The notes under the pieces are model-generated. The model did not search any database. It saw only the letters and a list, made by a program, of their open reading frames with translations, and was not told the DNA's origin. This document shows, one piece after another, positions 36,252 through 46,720 of a DNA stretch of 64,000 nucleotides. Positions within the stretch are counted from its first letter, which is position 1. Each line of letters opens with the position of its first letter. Source of the DNA: Winogradskyella sp. MH6 (lineage in GTDB: Bacteria; Bacteroidota; Bacteroidia; Flavobacteriales; Flavobacteriaceae); contig NZ_CP094494.1 in NCBI RefSeq assembly GCF_022810765.1, forward strand, positions 992,001 through 1,056,000, written 5' to 3'. The translations under genes and the position numbers were made by a program.

Positions 36252-38687
36252 TTAAAAAGCATATTGCAACGCTATTATTAAATTTCTGCCTGCAGCAGAA
36301 ATACCTGAGGAATAAGGTCTGTACCGTTGATCTGTAATATTTTCTAAACTTGCTGTAAGTGTCAATTTATCTTTCCACTGGTATTGTGTTCGTAAGTTTA
36401 AAGTGTACCAGGAAGGTGAATAAGGATTGCCGTCTGAATCTTTAGCATACAAATAATCTTTAGAAAACTCAGATGGAGCTAATTGATTAAATGATAACTC
36501 GCTGTTGTATACCAAAAAAGCATCAAAAAGCAATTGGTCTTTTTTCCAAATAAGATGAGTTCTTCCAAAATTTGGTGCCACGTGTCTTACAGGAACTTCT
36601 ACTCCATTATCATCTTCGGTTCCTCCAATAACATTATACTGTGAGCGTAGTTTTAACGCCTTTGAAAAATTAACTTCTGCACCAACTTCAAAACCATAAA
36701 TCCAGGCTTTAGAAGCATTTTGTATGGCTTGTACTGAACTTAATTCACCATCATAAACAATTTCCGTTTCTCCATTAATATCAAAATCTCTTCTAATTAA
36801 TGCATTGTCTAAAAAGGTGTAATAGGTAGCCATATCTAACACAACCTTGTTTTCAAAATTCAGCTTTAAACCTAATTCTCCACCATAAGCATACTCTGGT
36901 CTTAGATTATTATTTGGCACCACAACAGATCCAGGTTCAGAATCGAACACCTTACCTATATCGTCAATATTTGGTGCTCTAAACGCTGTAGAGGCATTGA
37001 GTTTCCATTGTATCATATTACTTGGAGACCATGTTATACCTGCCGTACCTGTTAATGCTCCTGTATTAATGTCTGCGTTATCAAAAGGAAGATTTAAAAA
37101 GACATTATTTTCCGTAAAATCGGCTTTAGCAATAATCTGATTATATCTTAAACCTGTTTGAAACACAAATTTAGAATTAGGTTTATATTTTAGACTTGTA
37201 TATGCTGCCAAGGATTGCCATGTAGCTCCATCTGGATAACGTGTTACCGTAGTCGAGTTTTCGTTAGTAGCTATATTTTCGTCATAGCCTTCTGAGTGGA
37301 CGGTATTATGCAAATATTCTATTCCATAAAAAAGACTTGTTTTTCTGCTTAGATCTTTTTCAAAATCTATATTAAATGAAATAGCATCGACAGCCTCAGC
37401 ACGCACAGCCCTAATATCTGATTGAAAATCTCTATCTTTTCGACTCTCCTTAAAATTTTGATACGCTAAATTAGTTTGAAACTTATCATATAAATTAGAA
37501 CTGCTACTGTGTTTGGTTAGCTGAAAATTTCCCATGAACCATTCTTGTGGGCCATAGTTCCATTCTGCCGAACGCAAAACCCCTCCTCTTGGTCTTATAA
37601 GTCTATCATACCTTGAATAATCTGAGGTTGTAGTATAATACATTCCTAAGTCAAACTTTAGATTATCTTTAGGTTCGTACCTCACCTTTTGCATGAGGTT
37701 TATTTGGTTATATCCTGTCGGTTTTTGCACCCTTGGATTGTCATTTGCTATGATAACATCTTCCCCATTTTGCCTAATAACATATTCTGGTCTTAAGTAC
37801 TCATCTGGTCCATGGCTACCCATTCTTAAGTCATCAAAATCTGTAAAGCTAACATTGGTTAAAAATGCCCACTTTTTATAGCCAAGGTTAAAATCTAAAT
37901 GTGTTGTTTTTTCGTCATTAGCACTAGCATAACGCATCATGGCATTACCGCTAACTATAGACGCTTCTTTATATGATAATTGTGGTGTTTTGGTATAGAA
38001 ACTCATAACTCCACCAATAGCATCACTACCATAAACAACAGAGCCAGCTCCTAGCGTTACTTCGGTATTTTGAACTGATAAAGGATCGATGGAAATAACG
38101 TTTTGTAGGTTACCTCCTCTGAAAATGGCATTATTCATTCGTACACCATCAACAGAGATAAGTAATCTATTTGTTGAAAAACCTCGTATCATTGGGCTAC
38201 CTCCTCCCATTTGACTTTTTTGAATAAACACATTACCTGTATTATCCAACAGATCTGCACTGGTTTGCGGATTAGCTAAGGCTATTTCTTTAGCATTTAC
38301 CGCGACTATAGACTGCGGAATGTCTTTTTTGCTTTGTTCAAACTTTGATACCGAAATTACTATTTGCTTAAGACCTTCTACTTTGGGTGTTAAATAAACG
38401 ATGTTGTTGTTTTGAGAGATTTCAACTTTTCTTAGTTCTAATGTCTCATACAGTAAATTCTGAAAATAGATGACCTCTCTACCATTAAACTTATTTAGGT
38501 TAGCGTTGCCATCAAAGTCGGTGACCTCGTATTTTGTTTTCTGTAAATTATACAGAGAAACCCCAGAAATTGGCTGATTGGTGCCCTCTTCTAAAACCGT
38601 AATGGTCTGTGCAAATATACTAGTACAACATAGGCACAGAATTATACTAAAAATGATATTACATTTTAGTTTTATAAACATCTTCAT
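36252..38687 (-). CDS. TonB-dependent receptor, haemoglobin/haem-receptor type plug
   Basis: An 811-residue outer-membrane receptor. Signal peptide, then a CarboxypepD_reg-like domain (about 25-105; TVLEEGTNQPISGVSLYN), then a plug with ADLLDNTGNVFIQKSQMGGG, PMIRGFSTNRLLISVDGVRM and GAGSVVYGSDAIGGVMSF. The motif string GGGSPMIRGF...DGVRMNNAIFRGGNLQNVI is typical of the haemoglobin/transferrin/haem receptor branch. The barrel ends ISAAGRNLIIALQYAF with a terminal Phe. It follows recO by 23 bp and porZ before it, so it may share their transcript. Haem or haem-protein uptake is inferred; the CarboxypepD domain is a Bacteroidota addition. Confidence 0.9.
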   Translation of the reverse strand: MKMFIKLKCNIIFSIILCLCCTSIFAQTITVLEEGTNQPISGVSLYNLQKTKYEVTDFDGNANLNKFNGREVIYFQNLLYETLELRKVEISQNNNIVYLTPKVEGLKQIVISVSKFEQSKKDIPQSIVAVNAKEIALANPQTSADLLDNTGNVFIQKSQMGGGSPMIRGFSTNRLLISVDGVRMNNAIFRGGNLQNVISIDPLSVQNTEVTLGAGSVVYGSDAIGGVMSFYTKTPQLSYKEASIVSGNAMMRYASANDEKTTHLDFNLGYKKWAFLTNVSFTDFDDLRMGSHGPDEYLRPEYVIRQNGEDVIIANDNPRVQKPTGYNQINLMQKVRYEPKDNLKFDLGMYYTTTSDYSRYDRLIRPRGGVLRSAEWNYGPQEWFMGNFQLTKHSSSSNLYDKFQTNLAYQNFKESRKDRDFQSDIRAVRAEAVDAISFNIDFEKDLSRKTSLFYGIEYLHNTVHSEGYDENIATNENSTTVTRYPDGATWQSLAAYTSLKYKPNSKFVFQTGLRYNQIIAKADFTENNVFLNLPFDNADINTGALTGTAGITWSPSNMIQWKLNASTAFRAPNIDDIGKVFDSEPGSVVVPNNNLRPEYAYGGELGLKLNFENKVVLDMATYYTFLDNALIRRDFDINGETEIVYDGELSSVQAIQNASKAWIYGFEVGAEVNFSKALKLRSQYNVIGGTEDDNGVEVPVRHVAPNFGRTHLIWKKDQLLFDAFLVYNSELSFNQLAPSEFSKDYLYAKDSDGNPYSPSWYTLNLRTQYQWKDKLTLTASLENITDQRYRPYSSGISAAGRNLIIALQYAF

Positions 38688-38710
38688 TAAAATCTTTTCG
38701 TAAAAATTGC

Positions 38711-39430
38711 CTAATGAAACACTTCATTTAGCACTTGTAATGATTTTGGTTTCTTAAACCCGTCCAAATGTAACTCAAAATAATGCAATAACATGTTTAA
38801 AAACTCTCGTCTTTGTTTTGCATTAATCTTAATGCTTTGTAAGGCATCAAAATTTGTGCCCAACAACTGTTTTAAGAGTGTTAAATTTTCTCCAGAAAGC
38901 GAATAAATACCATGGTTAGACGATTCAAAAATTCCTGATTCTAAATTAAAATACGGAAACTCCATATTCTTACTTTCAGGCTGAAAACCAAGGTAGCGTG
39001 TTAACTTCAACAAAAACAGCAGATGAAAATTAGAAAACTTCTCAGAGCTATCGAGATACTGTAATGCAATTTCAAGGTAATTAAAAAGTGGTTCGTTTCT
39101 CTCTTCCTCCTTTAATACATTTGAAAGAATCTCAGATAGAAATAACACAATAGAACTTTTATAAATATTAGAGTGTAAGCTGTGATATATGTAACTAAAC
39201 TTTACTTCTTTAATTCCTTGAAGCGACCTATTGGTTTTAAAATTCTCTTCGAATTGTAGCTGAGACAAAGCCTGAAAATAAATGGTCTTACTACTTCCCT
39301 TTTGAGACTTTAAAACTCCTCTTATAATATAACTAATTATACCACGCTCTTTGGTGTAGCACTTTACGATAAGATCGTTATCTCTATATTTTAATTTTGA
39401 AAGAACAATGCCTTGGTTTTTTGTAAGCAT
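38711..39430 (-). CDS. recO: DNA repair protein RecO
   Basis: A 239-residue protein with an N-terminal OB-fold (KNQGIVLSKLKYRDNDLIVKCYTKERGIISYIIRG) and a helical C-terminal domain (FLLKLTRYLGFQPESKN ... FNLESGIFES). RecO loads RecA onto SSB-coated single-stranded DNA with RecR in gap repair. The usual zinc-finger cysteines of some RecO proteins are not present. It lies 1 bp after the porZ stop and 23 bp before a TonB receptor gene, a tight leftward operon that mixes repair and surface genes. Confidence 0.9.
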   Translation of the reverse strand: MLTKNQGIVLSKLKYRDNDLIVKCYTKERGIISYIIRGVLKSQKGSSKTIYFQALSQLQFEENFKTNRSLQGIKEVKFSYIYHSLHSNIYKSSIVLFLSEILSNVLKEEERNEPLFNYLEIALQYLDSSEKFSNFHLLFLLKLTRYLGFQPESKNMEFPYFNLESGIFESSNHGIYSLSGENLTLLKQLLGTNFDALQSIKINAKQRREFLNMLLHYFELHLDGFKKPKSLQVLNEVFH

Positions 39431-39431
39431 C

Positions 39432-41816
39432 TTATCGCACTATAAGAACTTTTAGAACTTTTGTTTCAAACGAATCTAAATCGGATATCATCACAAGGTA
39501 AACTCCTGTTCTAACAATAGAGTTTGCTAGGTTTTTACCATTCCATACAGCAGTACCACCATCTATGGCAAAATTATAATTGGCCGTAGAAGATCTTAAG
39601 TTAATATTAGACTGTGCTTCTGCAACAAGATTGCCTTCTATATCAGTAATCTTAATATTAACATTTTCGGTAAGACCACTAATTTTAACACCTTTATTAA
39701 TATCGTTTAAATCATTATATCCCAGCACATCATACTCAGGTCTTACAGGATTTGGATATGCAAAGGCATCTTCAAGTGTTTCGTCTGGTTTAGACCCACC
39801 AGCTCTAAATGAAAGCATACCTCTTGTAGTTGCTATATATACAATACCATTAATAGGGTCTATGGAAATATCTGTAATACGGTTAGATGGTAAAGGTGAG
39901 TTATCCTTTGTAAAATGATAAATTGTATTTTGTCCATCAGGCGAAAAATAAAATACTCCAGCATCTACAGTCCCTATCCATTTATTATTAGACCCATCTA
40001 CTTCTATATCTGTTATGGTTTGATATTCTAACAACTCTTGAGCTATACCATCTTCTAAAATAATAATGGAGCTAAGGGTTGGATTAGGATCATCAAAAAA
40101 GCCAGAAGTGTTATAAAGTACCCTTAATCCTGAAAATGTACCTACCCATAATTGATTTCTGTTATCGATTTCTAAGGCGGTTACCCTAGGGTAAGGAAGG
40201 TTGTTCTGCTCTTCGGATGTTATGTTCTTTAGAGGGTTAGCAAGACTTTCATTATAGGCATAAAGACCATTAGAATAGCCACCAATCCATTTGGTGCCAT
40301 TATTATCTATTGCAATATCAAAAAAGCCAAACTCTCCTAACAAGGTATCTTCTATAATTGAAGAAAAATCGTACCCTTGCCAACTCCCTGAATTTGGGTC
40401 GTAAGATTTTAAAGGATTGGGCGCACGTGCAGACATGCTCCAAAGTACTCCGTCATTATCAAAAGCAGATGCTGAAACTCTTATACTTATATAGTTTGGG
40501 GCACCCGGAACCACCAGAGATTCTAACCCACTATTCTCCTGGTTATATAATATTGTAGGCTCAAAATTATTTATTTCTAAAATCCCATCATGGAATGAAC
40601 CCACAAAAACTTGGTTTGGATTAAAAGGGTTAACTGATATTCTAGCTAAATCTCGTGCTCCAAAAACACTGTCAAAAGGAATGTCCTCCCATACTTCATC
40701 TTTTAGATAACTTAAACCTCTTGAGGTTAATGGAGCTGGATCAAAAGCAGGTGTGTAATTACCAAAAGTAGCCCAAACAACCTCAGATTCTGCATTAAGC
40801 CTAAATATTTCATTAAACAATGGTCCATTTGGTTTCACTTCTGTATAGGTTAAGCCATCTGAAACACCTGTTTTTAAAACACCAAAATCTTCTGTACCAA
40901 TATAAACTTCATCATTAATTTGAACAGCAGAAGAAAAACGGGTATCAAAATCTTCATTGCTTACATAGCTTGCTATTAGCTGTACATTTTCATCATAAAC
41001 CTGTATAGTATTGACATTTGAAATAATTAAGTTGTTTTCGCTTACCTCTGTATCTGTTGGTACTAAGGGTAAAACAAATAGTTGTGTAAAACTGGTATTT
41101 GTTATTTCAAAAAAAGATCGATTAGCCCGTATTGCATAGGCATAATCTCCAACGGTATTAACATTGATAAAGTTACCCGGTAAAAAGGTCTGCCATTGAG
41201 AAAAGTCAATAAGATTAGGATTACTTAAATCTGCTTTCTTTAAACCATTGGCACTAGAACAAGCTGCAAAAATTTCATTATTTAATACTGTAACCTGATT
41301 TACAATAATCTGTGAGCCTCCATTCCCTAAAAAATACGTATCACCAAACTCTAATCGATCTAAGTCATAAACAGAAACGCCATAATCTGTAGAAATATAG
41401 ACCAAGCCTTCATGCTCATAAAAGTGATTAATAGATTTATTTGCTGGTGTAATATTCTCTTTTTCTAAAATATCAACTACAGTCAATACAGAGTTATCTA
41501 TTTCTGAGTAAACTTCTATTAGACCCGTTTCGTAGCCAATAACCAAATATTGAAATTCTTCACTATAAAGAATTGTTGTAATCTGCTCTCCAGACAACCC
41601 TTCTACAGTAGTGATTGTTTTTATTTCTTCTGTTAAGGTATCATACTCAAAAACAGCATTTTGAGCAGCTGCGTATATCTTATCATTACCACTTACAACA
41701 TCTACTATATCATTGTATGAGAAATGTGCTTGCCATAATGTAGAAAAATCTTGCGCGCCTAGATTAAGTGATAAACCAAAAAAGAATAGTAAAAATCTAA
41801 AAACAGTTTTATGCAT
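39432..41816 (-). CDS. porZ: Type IX secretion system protein PorZ (beta-propeller)
   Basis: I place the start at the ATG at 41816 (MHKTVFRFLLFFFGLSLNLGAQ), which opens a signal peptide; an upstream ATG at 41834 adds six residues. The 794-residue product begins DFSTLWQAHFSYNDIVDVVSGNDKIYAAAQNAVFEYD, the PorZ N-terminal propeller, followed by two-component-regulator-type propeller repeats (NNKWIGTVDAGVFYFS, NGTKWIGGYSNGLYAY) and a C-terminal T9SS sorting-type domain (YPNPVRPEYDVLGYNDL ... VLKVLIVR). PorZ works on the outer surface with sortase PorU, handing anionic LPS to it during cargo attachment. This explains export of the two T9SS cargoes nearby. Some proteins of this type are other propeller proteins, so certainty is high but not complete. 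Confidence 0.82.
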   Translation of the reverse strand: MHKTVFRFLLFFFGLSLNLGAQDFSTLWQAHFSYNDIVDVVSGNDKIYAAAQNAVFEYDTLTEEIKTITTVEGLSGEQITTILYSEEFQYLVIGYETGLIEVYSEIDNSVLTVVDILEKENITPANKSINHFYEHEGLVYISTDYGVSVYDLDRLEFGDTYFLGNGGSQIIVNQVTVLNNEIFAACSSANGLKKADLSNPNLIDFSQWQTFLPGNFINVNTVGDYAYAIRANRSFFEITNTSFTQLFVLPLVPTDTEVSENNLIISNVNTIQVYDENVQLIASYVSNEDFDTRFSSAVQINDEVYIGTEDFGVLKTGVSDGLTYTEVKPNGPLFNEIFRLNAESEVVWATFGNYTPAFDPAPLTSRGLSYLKDEVWEDIPFDSVFGARDLARISVNPFNPNQVFVGSFHDGILEINNFEPTILYNQENSGLESLVVPGAPNYISIRVSASAFDNDGVLWSMSARAPNPLKSYDPNSGSWQGYDFSSIIEDTLLGEFGFFDIAIDNNGTKWIGGYSNGLYAYNESLANPLKNITSEEQNNLPYPRVTALEIDNRNQLWVGTFSGLRVLYNTSGFFDDPNPTLSSIIILEDGIAQELLEYQTITDIEVDGSNNKWIGTVDAGVFYFSPDGQNTIYHFTKDNSPLPSNRITDISIDPINGIVYIATTRGMLSFRAGGSKPDETLEDAFAYPNPVRPEYDVLGYNDLNDINKGVKISGLTENVNIKITDIEGNLVAEAQSNINLRSSTANYNFAIDGGTAVWNGKNLANSIVRTGVYLVMISDLDSFETKVLKVLIVR

Positions 41817-41831
41817 TATAAATTGTTTGCT

Positions 41832-41839
41832 CAAATATA
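41832..41839 (-). promoter_or_regulatory. -7 element for the porZ-recO operon
   Basis: On the minus strand this reads TATATTTG, an exact -7 consensus, 16 bp before the chosen porZ start, which supports that start over the upstream ATG. Confidence 0.6.
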
Positions 41840-41882
41840 TTTAATACTAACGATAATATTGCACTAATCATATAATATGTAA

Positions 41883-41916
41883 CAAAAAAAGCTTCCACTA
41901 TAAATGGAAGCTTTTA
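41883..41916 (-). terminator. Terminator after gdhA
   Basis: An 11-bp stem (41887-41897 with 41905-41915) with a 7-nt loop; on the minus strand it is followed by a T-run, as expected for the end of gdhA. Confidence 0.85.
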
Positions 41917-41935
41917 CTTACTTTGAATTCCTAAA

Positions 41936-43345
<1,410 letters not shown>

Positions 43346-43439
43346 TTATTTTTTTTATATTCTCAATTATTTTTTAAATATTTAGATTTTGTAATAAAAT
43401 TCTTCTCCCTAAAAGAAATTTGCATTTTGTCCGTTTTAT

Positions 43440-43469
43440 TTTGTAGTTCGTCGAGTTTTTATATATTTG
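43440..43469 (+). promoter_or_regulatory. Full Bacteroidota promoter for the 43499 barrel gene
   Basis: TTTG (43440-43443), 18-bp spacer, TATATTTG (43462-43469): both -33 and -7 elements match consensus at ideal spacing. The spacer contains GTTCGTCGA (43446-43454), also seen upstream of the T9SS gene at 28730. Confidence 0.8.
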
Positions 43470-43498
43470 TTCGGCAACCGCTTAATCATAAGTGTTAT

Positions 43499-44302
43499 AT
43501 GGCAAGACATATTAAAAAATTAATAATGTTGTTTGGGTTGATGAGTGCAATTCAAACTTCTTCTGCCCAATTGGGCTTTTCTCATGAAATAGGTGCTTTT
43601 GTTGGAGCGGTTGCGTTTCAATCTGACTTTGGAGTTAGAAGTGATTTTGAGACAAATTCTGGCAACACAGGTGTTGCATTAGGGATTGTTCACTATATCA
43701 ATTTTGCTTACAGAGCAGATTGTAATTGTTATAGCACAGACACATACTTTAATGACCATTTTAAATTAAGGAGCGAAATTTCTTGGAATAAAACTTCTCT
43801 TAGTCACTTTGGGAAATGGGTAGATGATTCTAGAACCAGTATCAATGCTGACAAGCTAAGAGCCCATAGTGGCGAAGCTGAAAATTGGGATATAGGTATG
43901 CAACTAGAATATTTTCCAAGAAGTGTAAGAGCTTTTTCTGCAGGTGCTTATTCTTTTGCCCCTTTCGTAGCTGTGGGTGCTCATTTTGTTTCTTTTAACC
44001 CAAGTGTTGAAACCACATATGGTGATCGTAATATTTTAAACAACGATAATTTTTATGGCGGATGGGATGCTGTTTCTAACGGAGATCCTTTTATTAGTGC
44101 AGAGTCAGGCTCTACATGGTCTGTAGTAGCCAGTGTTGGTACACGATACAAACTCACCATACTATCTGACTTATTTGTAGAACTAAGATGGCAATATTAT
44201 TTTGATGATTTTATTGATGGTTTAGACCACAAAATGCCTTCTAACAAAGCCAACGATTGGAATCTATGGCTGAATTTTGGTTACATTTATTATTTGGATT
44301 AG
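43499..44302 (+). CDS. Outer-membrane barrel protein, THC0290_0291-like
   Basis: I start at the ATG at 43499 (MARHIKKLIMLFGLMSAIQTSSAQ), a signal peptide that lies 30 bp after the perfect promoter; the longer frame upstream crosses that promoter. The 267-residue protein has the pattern LGFSHEIGAFVGAVAFQSDFG, YRADCNCYSTDTYFNDHFKLRSEISW and a C-terminal WQYYFDDFIDGL...WLNFGYIYYLD, which I recall as the flavobacterial THC0290_0291 family. Strands alternate as in a small beta-barrel, with a pair of Cys in CNC. Function is not known to me. Confidence 0.78.
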   Translation: MARHIKKLIMLFGLMSAIQTSSAQLGFSHEIGAFVGAVAFQSDFGVRSDFETNSGNTGVALGIVHYINFAYRADCNCYSTDTYFNDHFKLRSEISWNKTSLSHFGKWVDDSRTSINADKLRAHSGEAENWDIGMQLEYFPRSVRAFSAGAYSFAPFVAVGAHFVSFNPSVETTYGDRNILNNDNFYGGWDAVSNGDPFISAESGSTWSVVASVGTRYKLTILSDLFVELRWQYYFDDFIDGLDHKMPSNKANDWNLWLNFGYIYYLD

Positions 44303-44311
44303 TAAAAAGAC

Positions 44312-45451
44312 CTATCCTATTGCTTGTTTAAGGTCAGCAATTAAGTCTTCTTTATCTTCTATTCCAACACTCAATCTAATTAAAGAATCTACAATTCCTG
44401 TTTTTTGGCGTTCTTCTTTGGGTATACTAGCATGTGTCATACTTGCAGGATGACCTGCTAATGACTCTACTCCACCAAGAGACTCTGCAAGGGTAAAGAT
44501 TTTTAGGTTTTCGACTATCTTAATAGCTTCTTCGTAATTATTCCCTTTAGTTGTAAAAGAAACCATACCACCAAAATCGCTCATTTGCGATTTTGCGATT
44601 TCATGATTAGAGTGGTCTTCAAAGCCTGGCCAATATACATCTTCAATTTTTGGATGAGATTTTAAAAACTCAGCTACAGCCTTACCATTTTCACAATGAC
44701 GCTGCATTCTAACATGTAATGTTTTTATACCTCTAAGAACCAAGAAAGCATCTTGAGGACCACAAATAGCACCACTTGCATTTTGAATAAAATATAACTT
44801 ATTTGCTAATTCTTTATCTCTTACAACCAAAGCACCCATTACCACATCACTATGACCTCCTAAATATTTAGTAGCTGAGTGCATTACGATATCTGCACCT
44901 AAATCTAACGGTTGTTGTAAGTATGGAGTTGCAAACGTATTATCTACCGCAAGTAATAAATTATACTTTTTAGAAATAGTCGAAACTGCCTTAATATCAA
45001 TAATATTCATCATTGGATTGGTTGGTGTTTCCACCCAAATGAGTTTGGTTTTTTCAGTTATAAAGTCTTCGATATTATTGGCATTATTCATTCCTATGAA
45101 GTGAAACTTGATTCCAAAATCCTCATATATTTTAGTAAAAAGCCTGTATGTACCACCATACAAATCATTTGTAGAAATCACCTCATCTCCTGGATTTAGC
45201 AATTTTAAAACTGCGTCAATCGCTGCCAAGCCAGAGCCAAAAGCCAGCCCGAAATTTCCATTTTCTAAACTTGCGAAGGATTGTTCAAGAGCATGTCTTG
45301 TAGGATTGTGAGTTCGAGAATACTCATAGCCTTTGTGATTACCTGGTGACGTTTGAGCATACGTAGTCGTTTGATAAATCGGTGGCATTACAGACCCATA
45401 AGCTGCATCGTGCTCTTGACCTCCATGAATCGTTTTTGTGTTAAATTTCAT
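44312..45451 (-). CDS. Cystathionine gamma-synthase/lyase family PLP enzyme
   Basis: I use the ATG at 45451 (MKFNTKTIHGGQEHDAAYGSVMPPIYQTTTY), giving 379 residues, the family's normal size; the longer frame adds unrelated residues. The PLP lysine lies in MHSATKYLGGHSDVVMG, and the phosphate and substrate regions EYSRTHNPTRHALEQ and SLGGVESLAGHPASMTH are intact. The family carries out trans-sulfuration: cystathionine synthesis (MetB) or cleavage (CGL); sequence alone does not decide between these, though HPASMTHASIP is found in both. It converges on the barrel gene with only 9 bp between. Confidence 0.9.
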   Translation of the reverse strand: MKFNTKTIHGGQEHDAAYGSVMPPIYQTTTYAQTSPGNHKGYEYSRTHNPTRHALEQSFASLENGNFGLAFGSGLAAIDAVLKLLNPGDEVISTNDLYGGTYRLFTKIYEDFGIKFHFIGMNNANNIEDFITEKTKLIWVETPTNPMMNIIDIKAVSTISKKYNLLLAVDNTFATPYLQQPLDLGADIVMHSATKYLGGHSDVVMGALVVRDKELANKLYFIQNASGAICGPQDAFLVLRGIKTLHVRMQRHCENGKAVAEFLKSHPKIEDVYWPGFEDHSNHEIAKSQMSDFGGMVSFTTKGNNYEEAIKIVENLKIFTLAESLGGVESLAGHPASMTHASIPKEERQKTGIVDSLIRLSVGIEDKEDLIADLKQAIG

Positions 45452-45517
45452 TATAATTTCTAAATGGTTTATCTTAATCGTGGTAACTTTACAGAAACAA
45501 GATTCTTTAAGGCATAA

Positions 45518-45525
45518 CAAATTTA
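45518..45525 (-). promoter_or_regulatory. -7 element for the PLP trans-sulfuration gene
   Basis: Reads TAAATTTG on the minus strand, an exact TAnnTTTG match, implying a leader of about 60 nt. Confidence 0.5.
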
Positions 45526-45569
45526 ATCTATAATTCGTTCTTAAATAAGCACTACAACACCTTTAATGA

Positions 45570-46298
45570 ATGATTAACAAAAACCACATTTCGCTTTTAT
45601 TTCTATACTTAACTTTAATTTTTTCGTGTAGTAATGAAACTAAGACTATAAGTTTTGAAAACAATTCATACGAAAATCATTATGAAGCCGATATTTCTGT
45701 TTCTATTGATGAGGCTATTGGCAATAGTGAAGTAAGTAAGATTATAAACTTCAAAATAAAAGAAGCTATTATTTCAACACTAAGTGATGTCACAAAAAAA
45801 ACAAGTCTAGAGTCTGTCTTAGAAGATTTTGATACTGAATTTATAACTTTTAAAAAGCAATTTCCAGAAGCATCTCATCCTGCCTGGGAGCTACACATAG
45901 AAACCGAAAAGGCTTACCAATCTGAAGAGGTTATTACCTTATCTATTAACACTTACGAGTTTAAAGGTGGTGCTCACGGAAATGATAAAATTAAGTTTTT
46001 AAATCTTAACGCTAATACAGGTGAGGTTTACAAGCTTAATGACATTATAGATAATTCAGACGGTTTTAAGACACTTGCAAAGGACCATTTTTTAAAATCT
46101 ATTGATGCCGATAAAGAAAATAATCAAATAGAAGATTACTTTTTTGGAAAACCATTTCAGTTACCTGAAAATATTGGTTTCAGTGAAGATGGTTTAGTTT
46201 TTCTTTACAATGTATACGAAGTTGCTTCTTACGATCAAGGTTACACCGAGTTTGTTATTCCTTTTGATGCAGTTGACCCATATCTAAAAGTTAAGTAA
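45570..46298 (+). CDS. Lipoprotein with DUF4163/DUF3298 (PdaC/RsiV-like) domains
   Basis: A 242-residue lipoprotein with lipobox Cys20 (LIFSCSN). The mature part holds a PdaC/DUF4163-type segment (about 38-140; YEADISVSIDEAIGNSEVSKIINFKIKEAI) and a DUF3298 segment (about 150-242; FKGGAHGNDKIKFLNLNANTGEVYKLNDII ... EFVIPFDAVDPYLK). In Firmicutes this pair is found in the anti-sigma factor RsiV, where it binds lysozyme; in Bacteroidota it is a lone lipoprotein. It opens a co-directional run with an ArsC-like protein, an EamA transporter and a GNAT-type protein. Function unknown here. Confidence 0.8.
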   Translation: MINKNHISLLFLYLTLIFSCSNETKTISFENNSYENHYEADISVSIDEAIGNSEVSKIINFKIKEAIISTLSDVTKKTSLESVLEDFDTEFITFKKQFPEASHPAWELHIETEKAYQSEEVITLSINTYEFKGGAHGNDKIKFLNLNANTGEVYKLNDIIDNSDGFKTLAKDHFLKSIDADKENNQIEDYFFGKPFQLPENIGFSEDGLVFLYNVYEVASYDQGYTEFVIPFDAVDPYLKVK

Positions 46299-46366
46299 GC
46301 ATTCTATCAATAATCGTCTTAAAAAGTGCGTTCTTTGCAACGCTATAAATACAAGCTAAATAAGCT

Positions 46367-46720
46367 ATGAAAAAAATCTATCACCTAAGTACTTGTGATA
46401 CTTGTAAAAGAATCATCAGCGAACTAAATCTTCCAAAGGATTTTCAACTTCAGGACATAAAGACCGAAGCAATTACTGAGAAACAAATTGAGGAGATGCG
46501 TAGCTTAACTGATAGTTACGAAAGTCTCTTTAGCAAACGTGCCAGACTGTACAAAGAATTAGATTTAAAGAATAAATCTCTTACAGAAGACGATTATAAA
46601 AATTACATATTAGAGCATTATACATTTCTTAAACGACCAGTAATTATATTCAATGACAAAATATTTATTGGTAACTCTAAAAAAGTAGTTGAAGCGGCAA
46701 AAAAAGCAATAAATGAATAG
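46367..46720 (+). CDS. ArsC/Spx-family thioredoxin-fold protein
   Basis: A 117-residue protein starting MKKIYHLSTCDTCKRIISEL with Cys10-x-x-Cys13, then KRARLYKELDLKNKSLTEDDYKNYILEHYTFLKRPVIIFNDKIFIGN, the ArsC-type helical and cis-proline regions (RPVII). Members are arsenate reductase, Spx or YffB proteins. The CxxC favours a redox role, but arsenate reductase is not proven as no ars genes are near. Its last 8 bp overlap the start of the EamA transporter, so translation is linked. Confidence 0.85.
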   Translation: MKKIYHLSTCDTCKRIISELNLPKDFQLQDIKTEAITEKQIEEMRSLTDSYESLFSKRARLYKELDLKNKSLTEDDYKNYILEHYTFLKRPVIIFNDKIFIGNSKKVVEAAKKAINE

